A stretch of DNA of 9,361 nucleotides from JBJXFY01 sp046155815 (GCA_046155815.1 JBJXFY010000190.1:1-9361); one strand, 5' to 3'; counted from the first letter of the stretch, positions 1 through 7,084 are shown. Notes: generated by a model not told the origin, from the letters alone. Program-made: numbers and translations.

Positions 1-472
1 GGCGATCCAGAAGTTGGCGGCCAAGGTTGCTGATGCGCGCGACGTGCTCTATCTCGGACGCGGCTCGTCCTATCCGGTCGCGCTCGAGGGCGCGCTGAAG
101 CTCAAGGAGATCTCCTATCTCCACGCCGAGGGCTATCCTGCCGCGGAGATGAAGCACGGCCCCATCGCCATGGTGGACGCACGGACGCCGTGCCTCGTGC
201 TCGCGCCGCCCGGCCCCCTGCAGGGCAAGGTTGCCGCCAACATCGCAGAACTCCGGGCGCGCGGCGCACCGGTGGCGGCCCTCACCGCCTCCCGCCATGC
301 GCTGACGGCCGGTGCGGTGGATGAAATGATCGAGCTGCCCGCCACCCATGAACTCCTCTTCCCGCTGCTGGCCGTGGTGCCGCGGCAGCTCTTCGCCTAC
401 GAGATTGCCGCGCGTCGCGGCCACGACGTGGACAAGCCGCGCAACCTCGCGAGGAGCGTGACGGTGGAATGA
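1..472 (+). CDS. glmS: Glutamine--fructose-6-phosphate aminotransferase (isomerizing), C-terminal part
   Basis: This is the last ~156 residues of GlmS, the cytosolic enzyme that makes glucosamine-6-phosphate from fructose-6-phosphate and glutamine, the entry step to UDP-GlcNAc and peptidoglycan. The reading frame (codons from base 2) is open to the left edge, so the glutaminase domain and first SIS domain lie outside the window; an in-frame TTG at base 14 is not the real start. The visible part is the second SIS domain: LGRGSSYPVALEGALKLKE, then HAEGYPAAEMKHGP, then the family tail DVDKPRNLARSVTVE. Aligned by eye to E. coli GlmS, the catalytic Lys485, Glu488 and His504 are kept (codons at 98-100, 107-109 and 155-157). 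Lys603 of the usual NLAKSVTVE tail is arginine here (AGG at 452-454), which is unusual. The E. coli numbering is from memory. The family call is very secure; full activity is not. Confidence 0.96.
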   Translation, partial: AIQKLAAKVADARDVLYLGRGSSYPVALEGALKLKEISYLHAEGYPAAEMKHGPIAMVDARTPCLVLAPPGPLQGKVAANIAELRARGAPVAALTASRHALTAGAVDEMIELPATHELLFPLLAVVPRQLFAYEIAARRGHDVDKPRNLARSVTVE

Positions 473-563
473 CGGAACGGCACCGCCGGCCCGCGCCAGA
501 CCGTACTTCAGTTCATCCCGCTGCCGCCCTGACTTCCCACCCGCCGCCGAACACACCTCTTGC

Positions 564-1325
564 ATGAAGGCCATCATCTACGCCGCCGGCCGCGCCATGC
601 GGCTCGGCCCTGCCTACGCCGAGCAGCCCAAGGTGCTGATCGAGTTCGCCGGTGAATCCCTCCTGGCGCGCCACTGCCGCCGTCTCGCCGCTGCGGGCGT
701 CACCGAGCTGTGCGTCGTCACCGGCCACCGGCGCGAGCTGCTGGCCGACGCGCTGCATCGGCACGCGCCGGTGCATGGCCTCCGCGCCGTCGAGCTCTTC
801 AACCCGGACTACACCGAGGGCAGCGTCCTCAGCATGGCCGTTTCGCTTCCGGTGATCGAGGCTGAGCGCGCGCCGTTTCTCCTCATGGACGCGGACGTGC
901 TGTACGGCCCGGCCCTGCTGCCGCGCCTGCGCGCCTCGCCGCACCGCTCCGCGCTGCTGGTGGACCGCAACTTCTCCCAGGCCGACGAAGACCCGGTGCT
1001 GGTCCCGCTGCGGGGTGGCCGGCCGTTCGATCTCGTGAAGAAGTGGCAGGGCGAAGGCGAGGCGCTTGGCGAGTCCGTGGGCTTCTTCAAGGTGGACCCG
1101 GCGGACGCGGCGCGGTTGGCTGAGGAAACCCGCGCCCGCGTGGCCGCCGGCCGGCGCCGCGACTCGCTGGACGACGTGCTGCGCGTGCTGGTGCAGGAAG
1201 GGCGGCTCGGCGCCGAGGACATCACCGGCGAGCAGTGGACGGAGGTGGACTTCCCGGAGGACGTGGCCTACGCCGCGGAACACGTCCTGCCGTGGGTTCA
1301 GGCCGCCGAGGCGGCGGCTCGTTAG
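564..1325 (+). CDS. Nucleotidyltransferase (NTP_transferase family, phosphocholine cytidylyltransferase-like)
   Basis: A 253-residue GT-A-fold nucleotidyltransferase, predicted to couple a sugar-phosphate or alcohol-phosphate such as phosphocholine to a nucleotide in the cytosol. The N-terminus starts directly with the Rossmann strand and nucleotide loop (KAIIYAAGRAMRLGP, residues 2-16), followed by QPKVLIEF with the conserved lysine at K23. A second strand, VTELCVVTGHRREL (46-59), is typical. The metal-binding acidic motif is MDADVLY (108-114), and a late EVDFPEDVAYA (227-237) matches the C-terminal acidic motif of this family. The NPDYTEGSVLSM stretch (80-91) resembles the substrate loop of LicC-like enzymes. 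The ATG at 564 is chosen because the fold begins at residue 2; no Shine-Dalgarno is seen. The glycine-rich loop is degenerate (GRAMRL rather than GxGxRL). It lies 91 bp after glmS and 57 bp before the methyltransferase. The substrate cannot be fixed from sequence; LicC-like, phosphonate or sugar-1-phosphate uses are all possible. Confidence 0.85.
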   Translation: MKAIIYAAGRAMRLGPAYAEQPKVLIEFAGESLLARHCRRLAAAGVTELCVVTGHRRELLADALHRHAPVHGLRAVELFNPDYTEGSVLSMAVSLPVIEAERAPFLLMDADVLYGPALLPRLRASPHRSALLVDRNFSQADEDPVLVPLRGGRPFDLVKKWQGEGEALGESVGFFKVDPADAARLAEETRARVAAGRRRDSLDDVLRVLVQEGRLGAEDITGEQWTEVDFPEDVAYAAEHVLPWVQAAEAAAR

Positions 1326-1371
1326 GACCGGCCCGGGGCTTTTCGTCTCGCGCGCCCGGCCTGTGGGTGGC

Positions 1372-1375
1372 GAGG
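1372..1375 (+). promoter_or_regulatory. Shine-Dalgarno-like GAGG for the methyltransferase
   Basis: GAGG lies 7 bases before the ATG at 1383, good spacing for a ribosome binding site. It favours this ATG over the second in-frame ATG at 1389 (Met3). It is the only well-spaced purine-rich site seen upstream of a gene start in this window. Confidence 0.4.
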
Positions 1376-1382
1376 CTCCACC

Positions 1383-2087
1383 ATGCAGATGATCGCGACG
1401 CGACGCCGTCCGTGCGCAGAAACCCTGGCGTCGGAGCTCAACCCCGAAGAGCTGGAACGCCTCGTCGCCGCGATCCGCGGCCTGCGTGACGAGGGCTTGC
1501 GCGGCGAGCACATTGAGATCGGGACGGCCGCGGGCGGCACGCTCGTACAGATGCTGAAGGCTTTCGGGGACGCCCCGCGGCCGCCGTTCTGGGTCGTGGA
1601 TCCCATGAACTACTTCCCCGACCAGCTGGCCGCCGTCCACGCCAACCTCTCGCGGCACGGCCTGGATCCCGCCGCCGTGCGCTTCTTCGTCATGCCCAGC
1701 ACCCGCGCGTTCCGCGAGGCGCAGCACCGGCCGCCACGCGCGGCTTTGCTCTTCATTGACGCCAACCACGAGCTGCACGGCGTCACGCGCGACCTCCGCT
1801 GGACGCGCTTCCTCCAGCCGGGCGGCATCGTCTGCCTGCACGACTACGTGCCGGGCGACCGGCTCTGCGGCGTGACGCGGGCGGCCGACCGCTTCCTCGT
1901 GCAAAATCCGCATTTCGAACGGGAAAGCCTGACCCGCTCGCTGCTGGTGCTGCGCAAGCGAGGCGAGGGCGGCGGCGGCGAGGTTTCCGCCCTGGAGATC
2001 GGGCGCGCGGAGGTGCTGCGGCAGTTTTTGAAGCTCGGGCGTTCGCTGCGCAAGCGGCGCGCCCAGGCCGCCGCCGGTCGTGGATAG
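1383..2087 (+). CDS. Class I SAM-dependent methyltransferase (Methyltransf_24-like)
   Basis: A 234-residue predicted cytosolic methyltransferase. The SAM-binding motif I is HIEIGTAAGGT (residues 43-53). An acidic residue after strand 2 is in WVVDPM (70-75). The segment LLFIDANHELHGVTRDL (122-138) matches the 'FIDGxHxYxxVxxDL' block of Methyltransf_24 and related O-methyltransferases, and is followed by LQPGGIVCLHDY (144-155). In related enzymes the acidic and histidine residues in these two blocks lie near the active site, sometimes binding a metal. Residues 196-234 form a glycine-rich then Arg/Lys-rich tail with no recognised domain. It starts 57 bp after the nucleotidyltransferase on the same strand, so the two may be co-transcribed; this would fit methylation of a nucleotide-activated or surface-glycan substrate, but that is inference. 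Its 3' end faces the ABC ATPase gene. Family call is good; the substrate is unknown. Confidence 0.82.
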   Translation: MQMIATRRRPCAETLASELNPEELERLVAAIRGLRDEGLRGEHIEIGTAAGGTLVQMLKAFGDAPRPPFWVVDPMNYFPDQLAAVHANLSRHGLDPAAVRFFVMPSTRAFREAQHRPPRAALLFIDANHELHGVTRDLRWTRFLQPGGIVCLHDYVPGDRLCGVTRAADRFLVQNPHFERESLTRSLLVLRKRGEGGGGEVSALEIGRAEVLRQFLKLGRSLRKRRAQAAAGRG

Positions 2088-2110
2088 GGAAGGCGCTTCC
2101 GAAGGCTGTT

Positions 2111-2130
2111 TCGCCGGGTCCGGCCGGCGA
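2111..2130. terminator. Hairpin in the convergent gap, possible bidirectional terminator
   Basis: A perfect 7-bp inverted repeat (TCGCCGG / CCGGCGA) with a 6-base loop lies in the 49-bp gap between two convergent genes, where a shared terminator is expected. There is no run of T after it on either strand, so if it acts at all it is not a standard intrinsic terminator. A smaller hairpin (GGAAG-GCG-CTTCC) stands just to its left around 2088-2102. Confidence 0.35.
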
Positions 2131-2136
2131 CACTCA

Positions 2137-3099
2137 CTACTGCGTCTCCCCGCGGGTCACGTGCAGGAAGACCTTCTCCAGCCCGATCTCGTCCTCGTGG
2201 AATTCGAGGAGGCGGTGGCCGGCGGACACGACGGCGGCGGGAACCACGCTGGCGTCCACGTCATGGCTGGTGAGCGTGACCTTGATGCGGCCGTCCACCG
2301 GCTCGGCGGCGGTGACTTCCGGACGTGACTTGAGCAGGTCGATCACCGGCTGTGACTCGCCGCCGACCCGGAGCCAGTACACGGCCGTATCGGCCATCTG
2401 TTCCTTAACGCCCTGTACAGGGCCGCTGTAGATGAGCCTACCCTTCTCGATGATGGCGACGCGGTTGCAGAGCGCCTGCAGCTCGCTCAGGATGTGCGAC
2501 GAGATGATGATGGTCTTCCCCATCCGCTGCAGCTCCTGGAGGATGGCCATCATCTCGATGCGGGCCCGCGGGTCGAGGCCGCTGGCCGGCTCGTCCAGGA
2601 GCAGCAGGCGGGGATCATGGATCAACACGCGGGCCAGCCCGAGCCGCTGCTGCATCCCGCGGCTGAGCGCGCCGATCAGCGTGCCCTTCTTCTCACTGAG
2701 TCCGACCAGCTCGAGCACGTCCGCCACAGTCTTCTCCCGCTGGGCGGTGGGGATGCGGTAGCACGCTCCGAAGAAGTCGAGGTACTCGGTGACTTCCATG
2801 TCCTTGTAGACGCCGAAGAAATCGGGCATGTAGCCGATCGTGCGCCGGACCGCGTCCGCCCCGCTCACGACGTCATGTCCAAGCACCTTGGCCGAGCCGG
2901 CCGAAGGAACGAGGAAGGTGGCGAGGATGCGCAAGGTGGTGGTCTTCCCCGCGCCGTTGCTTCCAATGAAGCCGAAGAGATCCCCCTGGTGGACGGTGAG
3001 GTCCAGGTTGCCCAGCGCAACGAGCGGCCCGTACGTCCGGCTCAATTTGGAAGTCACTACCGCGGGCGTCGCGGCGGGAACATTGTCGGCGGTGCTCAT
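2137..3099 (-). CDS. ABC-2 type transporter ATP-binding protein
   Basis: A 320-residue ATPase subunit of an ABC exporter (CcmA/ABC-2 class), acting at the inner face of the cytoplasmic membrane. Motifs in order: Walker A GSNGAGKT (46-53); signature LSRGMQQRLGLA (145-156), a variant of LSGGQ; Walker B LLLLDEP (165-171) with catalytic E170; D-loop SGLDPRAR (173-180); switch histidine H202 in ISSH. The Q-loop position reads YMPDFFGVY (90-98), with aspartate where glutamine is usual. Residues ~225-320 form the extra C-terminal domain common in this class. The ATG at 3099 is chosen because the ABC fold begins near residue 15; the frame is open 77 codons further up, but that stretch overlaps the upstream gene and looks non-coding. 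The start is 29 bp after the stop of the membrane protein on the same strand, so the two are probably one transcript. No permease gene is beside it. Confidence 0.93.
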   Translation of the reverse strand: MSTADNVPAATPAVVTSKLSRTYGPLVALGNLDLTVHQGDLFGFIGSNGAGKTTTLRILATFLVPSAGSAKVLGHDVVSGADAVRRTIGYMPDFFGVYKDMEVTEYLDFFGACYRIPTAQREKTVADVLELVGLSEKKGTLIGALSRGMQQRLGLARVLIHDPRLLLLDEPASGLDPRARIEMMAILQELQRMGKTIIISSHILSELQALCNRVAIIEKGRLIYSGPVQGVKEQMADTAVYWLRVGGESQPVIDLLKSRPEVTAAEPVDGRIKVTLTSHDVDASVVPAAVVSAGHRLLEFHEDEIGLEKVFLHVTRGETQ

Positions 3100-3128
3100 C
3101 GATTCGAGTGAGTTCGGAGGGAGACGAG

Positions 3129-5360
3129 TCACCGCGGCCGGTCGGCCTCGGTGACGGGGACGGCGAGGCGGTACACGGTGTCGCGCTGCTGCCTCCGGGG
3201 GGTGAACTGATGGATCGGCGCGGCGGCCCCGGCGCCGCCGGCCCAGGCGAGGATGACGGCCTCTCCGCGCCGGGCGAGGCGTGTGAGGTCGAAGCCTGGA
3301 GGCGTCAGCAGCCCTTCCGGTCCCCGCCATCCGGCAGACCCATCGCCAACGCGGGCGGCGGCGAAGCTGGCCGCCAGCAGTCCGTCGAGGCCGCGGTCAA
3401 TGCGGCCGCTTTCCTGCGCGCCGAAGGCCTGACGCCGCTGATTCACCGCGAAGAGGGCGGTCTGGATCGGCCCGCCCACGGCATCGGCCAGCGGCGTTCC
3501 GTCCGCCTGCGGCCCAAGCGGCCGGCGGATCTCCTCGCCCGGCGCCAAGCCTCCAAGCTGGTACACCTTGTCGTCGAGGACGAGACGCACGTCGTCCAGG
3601 CGGGCGCCGGAAGCATTGAGCACGCGGACATCCAGGTCGTCCCGCCCGGCGCGGACGACGGCGGCCTCCAGCACGGCGGTGCCGGGCTGGAGCCAGTCAC
3701 TCACCACGAGCTGGTTCACCCACACCGGCACGAAGGTCTCGGCGACGAATCCTCGGCCGGACTGGATGACGTTCAGCCGGCCGCCGTCACCGGAAGCGGA
3801 GGCACCCATGAATTCGCCGCGCACGGAGGCGAAGGGCTGCTCGCTGGCCAGCCGGTAGCTGGCATTCGCGGGAGAGTAGATTGAGCCGAACGTGCGCCCG
3901 CGCCAGATCGCGCCATCCCCGCGCGGCAGAATGTCCACGACCTGCAGCTCATTCCATTCCGACTCACCGGCGCGGAGTCGGTAGCCAATGAAATAGATGA
4001 GCCCGGAGAAGACGACGACGTAGGCTGGAAAGGTGACCCAGGTCCAGACTTCGCGCTTGAGGCGCCTGAGGACCAAGCGGTCCACCGGTCCGATCACGGC
4101 CAGATAGACCAGCAGCAGCGCGAGCAGCACGCCCACAGGCAGCTTGCGGACCTGCCGGCTGTCAATCATGGCTCCCAGGATCCCGTCCACCGGCGTCAAG
4201 CCGTAGCGGTTTCCGTCCACCTCGGCCACGAGCTGCTGGGGCGGAACTTCGAGCAGCCGGGCCCAGAACCACGGCCGAAGTTTCCAGGTCCGGAACGGCT
4301 CGCGCTCGGCGGCGAAAGCCAGCACGGAGACCCTTCCGCGTCCTTGCCGCGCCTGCACCACCAGCGGATGGCCGGCAGCCGCCAGCAGTGTTTCGCCGCC
4401 GCGCGCCTCGCCCAGCACGGCCGGCAGCACGGCCGCCGAGAAATCGCCGTCCGGCGTGAGCGCAAGGTAAGGCTCGACGGCCTTCATCGCGGGAGCTTCC
4501 TGTCGCGACGGGCGCCGGCGTGGCCGGCCCGGGGTGAAGTTCTCCGCGGCCGGCGCTTCGGGCGCGGTGACGCCTGTGGCGCGGCGGAGCCAGGTGTCGA
4601 GCGCCGCTCCGGCCGGCAGGCTGCCCGCTTCGCGCGGCGCAAACGGCGTCACCGCCGCCAGCCACGGGACCGCCGCAAGATCGCCGGGCTGTTCGAGGCC
4701 GACGACGAGGTGCCCGCCGCCCTGCAGCCAGGCGAGCAGTGCGTCGGCCTGTTCCGGGCGGAAATCGGCGGCCCGTTCCCCGCTCAGGTACACGGCGTCG
4801 AGGCCCTCAAGCGTGAGGGGATCGGCGGGAAAGGTGCCGGTGTTCAACCGCGCCGCGCCCGGCACGGCCTCAGGCGGGCGGCCCTTGAACTCGGGCAATG
4901 TCGGCATCCCAGCGAAGGTGCGCGGCACGGCACCAAGCAGCGGGGTGTCCCACAGGCGGTCCTTGGACTGGATGGCGCCTCGCTCGCCGCGGACCTTGCC
5001 CTTTTCGTCGAGCAGCCGGGCCTCCCAGCGTGTGAAGCGGCCGCCCGGGGCGAAGGCCGGGAGCGTGAGCCGCTTGCGGGTGCCGGTGGGCAGTTCCACC
5101 AGCAGCCGCCGCGTATGGGCGCGCAGTCCGCCTTCCTGGCCGAGTTCGATGGTGCCGGTGAAGGCCGGACCGTCGTTCATCACCTCGAACACGACGGGAA
5201 ACCAGGCGCCCTCCCGCACGTTCTCGTCGTAGCCGAGAAAGACGTCGAACTGGAGCTCGGCCCGTGCGGGCGCGGCGAGCCACGCGGTCAGGGCAGCGAC
5301 CACCGGGAACAGCCCTCGTCGGAGGAGCCGGCTGGCGCGGAAGGGCGGGGGCGGCGTCAT
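3129..5360 (-). CDS. Uncharacterised exported membrane protein with amidotransferase-like middle, paired with ABC ATPase
   Basis: A 743-residue protein with no firm family name. A signal peptide covers residues ~1-34 (RR, then a hydrophobic core ending APARA before ELQFD). Residues ~35-130 look like a beta-sandwich. Residues ~185-350 resemble a class I glutamine-amidotransferase-like fold (LDAVYLSGERAADF, then LLAWLQGGGHLVVGLEQPG; later GRGRVSVLAFAAE). Two transmembrane helices lie at ~407-424 and ~440-460 with a basic cytoplasmic loop (RRLKREVW) between them; residues 461-743 should be extracytoplasmic. The chain has no cysteine at all, so the amidotransferase-like part cannot be a cysteine-dependent enzyme and may bind a ligand or partner. 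The ATG at 5360 is chosen because it gives the signal peptide; the frame is open 51 codons further up but that part is low-complexity. It is first in a two-gene unit with the ABC ATPase, so a role in export or envelope assembly is inferred. Confidence 0.8.
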   Translation of the reverse strand: MTPPPPFRASRLLRRGLFPVVAALTAWLAAPARAELQFDVFLGYDENVREGAWFPVVFEVMNDGPAFTGTIELGQEGGLRAHTRRLLVELPTGTRKRLTLPAFAPGGRFTRWEARLLDEKGKVRGERGAIQSKDRLWDTPLLGAVPRTFAGMPTLPEFKGRPPEAVPGAARLNTGTFPADPLTLEGLDAVYLSGERAADFRPEQADALLAWLQGGGHLVVGLEQPGDLAAVPWLAAVTPFAPREAGSLPAGAALDTWLRRATGVTAPEAPAAENFTPGRPRRRPSRQEAPAMKAVEPYLALTPDGDFSAAVLPAVLGEARGGETLLAAAGHPLVVQARQGRGRVSVLAFAAEREPFRTWKLRPWFWARLLEVPPQQLVAEVDGNRYGLTPVDGILGAMIDSRQVRKLPVGVLLALLLVYLAVIGPVDRLVLRRLKREVWTWVTFPAYVVVFSGLIYFIGYRLRAGESEWNELQVVDILPRGDGAIWRGRTFGSIYSPANASYRLASEQPFASVRGEFMGASASGDGGRLNVIQSGRGFVAETFVPVWVNQLVVSDWLQPGTAVLEAAVVRAGRDDLDVRVLNASGARLDDVRLVLDDKVYQLGGLAPGEEIRRPLGPQADGTPLADAVGGPIQTALFAVNQRRQAFGAQESGRIDRGLDGLLAASFAAARVGDGSAGWRGPEGLLTPPGFDLTRLARRGEAVILAWAGGAGAAAPIHQFTPRRQQRDTVYRLAVPVTEADRPR

Positions 5361-5400
5361 GCGGCGTTGGCTTTGGGACAATGGCGGGCGCGGCGCACGG

Positions 5401-5432
5401 GCGGCAACGGGGAACTCTGCCCGTTGGGCCGC
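5401..5432. repeat. Imperfect inverted repeat in the divergent promoter region
   Basis: GCGGC-AACGGG, an 8-base loop, then CCCGTT-GG-GCCGC: 11 paired bases with a 2-base bulge. It lies in the 197-bp gap between the divergent membrane-protein and aminotransferase genes, about 40 bp upstream of the former's ATG. It could be an operator or a stem-loop in the 5' leader of the minus-strand transcript. In DNA this GC-rich such repeats also arise by chance. No convincing -35/-10 promoter boxes were found in the gap on either strand. Confidence 0.35.
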
Positions 5433-5557
5433 GCGGACCTGGGCGGCGTTCAATGCGGCGGGCCCAAATCCGGCCGCGCACCTCGTTGGGCGACGGCGAA
5501 CGGGCGTTTTCAAGCTTGGCCAGTCCGGTCCGGCTCCTAACGTCCCGGCACCGTTCG

Positions 5558-6673
5558 ATGGCCACCAACGTCCCCTATTTCGACCTCGCCCCCTCGGTCC
5601 GGGCCCTGCGCCCGGAGATCGAGGCCGCGCTCGCCCGTGCGATGGACCGCGCCAGCTTCTGCCTCGGCCCGGACGTCGCTGATTTTGAGCGGGATTTCGC
5701 CGCCTTCTGCGGAGTGCGGCACTGCGTCGCCATGAACAGCGGCACGTCGGCCCTGCACGTCGCGATGCTGCTGCTGAACTTGAAGCCCGGTGACGAGGTC
5801 ATCACCACGCCGTATACCTTCGCTGCCACGAGTTGGGGCATTTCCTACTGCGGCGCACGGCCGGTGTACGTGGACATCGAGCCGGAGACGTTCAACCTCG
5901 ACCCGCGCCTCGTGGAGCGGGCCATCACCCCGCGCACCAAGGCCATCCTCCCCGTGCATCTCTACGGCCACCCGTGCGACCTCGACGCGCTGGGGGAGAC
6001 CACCCGCCGGCACGGCCTCCCGCTGGTCGAGGACGCCGCGCAGGCCCACGGCGCGACGTGGCGCGGTCGGCGTGTGGGCGGCTTCGGCGTCACGGCCTGC
6101 TTCAGCTTCTATCCCACGAAGAACCTCGGGGCATTTGGCGAGGCCGGCGCCCTGGTCACGAATGACGATGCGCTGGCCGCCCGCGCTCGCTCGCTGCGCG
6201 AGCACGGTTCGTCTCGCCGCTATCATCACGACGAGGTCGGCTACAATTACCGCATGGAAGGATTTCAGGGCGCGGTGCTGGGCGTGAAGCTGAGGCATCT
6301 CGAGGCCTGGACCGCCGCCCGCCGCACAGCCGCCGCACGCTACACCGGGTTGCTGGCCGGCACGCCGCTCGTGCTGCCCCGCGGGCGCGAAGGCGCTGAC
6401 AGCGCGTGGCATCTTTACACCGTCCGCGCTCCCCGCCGTGACGAGCTGAAGGATTTCCTCGCTGCGCGCGGCATTGGCTCGGCCGTGCACTACCCCGTGC
6501 CCCTGCACCTGCAGAAATGCTACGCGGACCTGGGCCACCGGCCCGGCGACTTTCCGGAAGCCGAGCGCGCCTGCCGCGAAGTGCTGAGCCTGCCGTTCTT
6601 CCCGGAGATCACGGAGGCGCAGCAGCAGGCCGTGGCCTCGGCGGCGAGGGAGTTCTGCGGATCAGGCGCGTGA
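5558..6673 (+). CDS. DegT/DnrJ/EryC1/StrS family aminotransferase
   Basis: A 371-residue PLP-dependent enzyme of the usual family length, predicted to transfer an amino group, normally from glutamate, to a keto-sugar nucleotide in the cytosol. Residues 5-10 (VPYFDL) are the typical family start. PLP-binding features follow in order: NSGTSALH (60-67), the phosphate-binding segment; TTPYTFAATSWGISYCGA (83-100); VEDAAQAHGA (157-166) with D159 contacting the pyridine nitrogen; and SFYPTKNLGAFGEAGA (183-198) with the Schiff-base lysine K188. YNYRMEGFQGAVL (229-241) and the substrate-side HYP (311-313) complete the pattern. The ATG at 5558 is chosen because of the conserved N-terminus; the frame is open 98 codons upstream but that runs antisense into the neighbouring gene. 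Members make amino sugars for O-antigen, capsule or glycosylation. No sugar dehydratase, epimerase or glycosyltransferase is adjacent, so the substrate is unknown. It is divergent from the membrane protein gene. Confidence 0.93.
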   Translation: MATNVPYFDLAPSVRALRPEIEAALARAMDRASFCLGPDVADFERDFAAFCGVRHCVAMNSGTSALHVAMLLLNLKPGDEVITTPYTFAATSWGISYCGARPVYVDIEPETFNLDPRLVERAITPRTKAILPVHLYGHPCDLDALGETTRRHGLPLVEDAAQAHGATWRGRRVGGFGVTACFSFYPTKNLGAFGEAGALVTNDDALAARARSLREHGSSRRYHHDEVGYNYRMEGFQGAVLGVKLRHLEAWTAARRTAAARYTGLLAGTPLVLPRGREGADSAWHLYTVRAPRRDELKDFLAARGIGSAVHYPVPLHLQKCYADLGHRPGDFPEAERACREVLSLPFFPEITEAQQQAVASAAREFCGSGA

Positions 6674-7084
6674 CCCCAGTTGTTGTGCATCCTCCGGTAA
6701 TCACGGGATGCTCTTGACGCTGGCTTGCCGGCGCCTCGGGGCCGGCCCGCCGGCGGCGAGCAGACTGGTGATTCTGCCGGCGATCCAGGCGTTCGCGCCT
6801 TTCGTGAACAGGAAGCTGGCGGGCGACGGAGTTGAAATTGGCCTCCCGGCCCCCAGCGAAGGGTCTCCCGTAAGCACCGGCAGGTGGGCTTTGCCCATTG
6901 CAGTCACCCGGGACGCGGAGGAGCGCCTGGTGGGCATGCACGTAGGGACGACTCTGGCGGCCATGCGGCGCGGCGTTGGCCGGCCTTCGAAGGCTGCGCG
7001 CGCGGGCGCCGGGGAAGGGGTTGTGCAGGTTGCCGGCCGGTTCCTTTCTTCCGCGCGCTGAATTCCCCGCTAGGCTGGCCGTCT
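6674..7084. other. 411-bp intergenic stretch without a recognisable gene
   Basis: No tRNA, insertion sequence or known protein was recognised. A 117-codon frame on the plus strand (6708-7061) has moderately high GC at third positions (about four fifths by hand count) and ends 23 bp before the next gene. An 87-codon minus-strand frame (6964 to 6701) overlaps it almost fully. Neither shows a known motif, signal peptide or membrane helix, and in DNA this GC-rich open frames on both strands are common. A small 5-bp hairpin, TGGGC-TTT-GCCCA, lies at 6885-6897. GC-rich GCCGGC palindromes cluster around 6727-6754. It may hold a small hypothetical gene, a gene remnant or the promoter region of the gene at 7085. 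Confidence 0.45.

Noticed and set aside
513..1913. 466-codon open frame on the minus strand
   Set aside because: It lies antisense to the nucleotidyltransferase and methyltransferase genes, both with clear family motifs. Its translation is low-complexity, rich in Arg, His, Gly and Val, with no motif. Strong GC third-position bias explains the open frame.
3100..3330. 77-codon N-terminal extension of the ABC ATPase
   Set aside because: It overlaps the 3' end of the membrane protein gene and is Arg/Pro-rich. The ABC fold begins just after the ATG at 3099.
4344..5540. 398-codon open frame on the plus strand
   Set aside because: It is antisense to the signal-peptide-bearing membrane protein and its translation is Arg/Gly-rich without motifs.
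5264..5557. 98-codon N-terminal extension of the DegT aminotransferase
   Set aside because: It overlaps the membrane protein gene antisense and the gap. The conserved family N-terminus starts right after the ATG at 5558.
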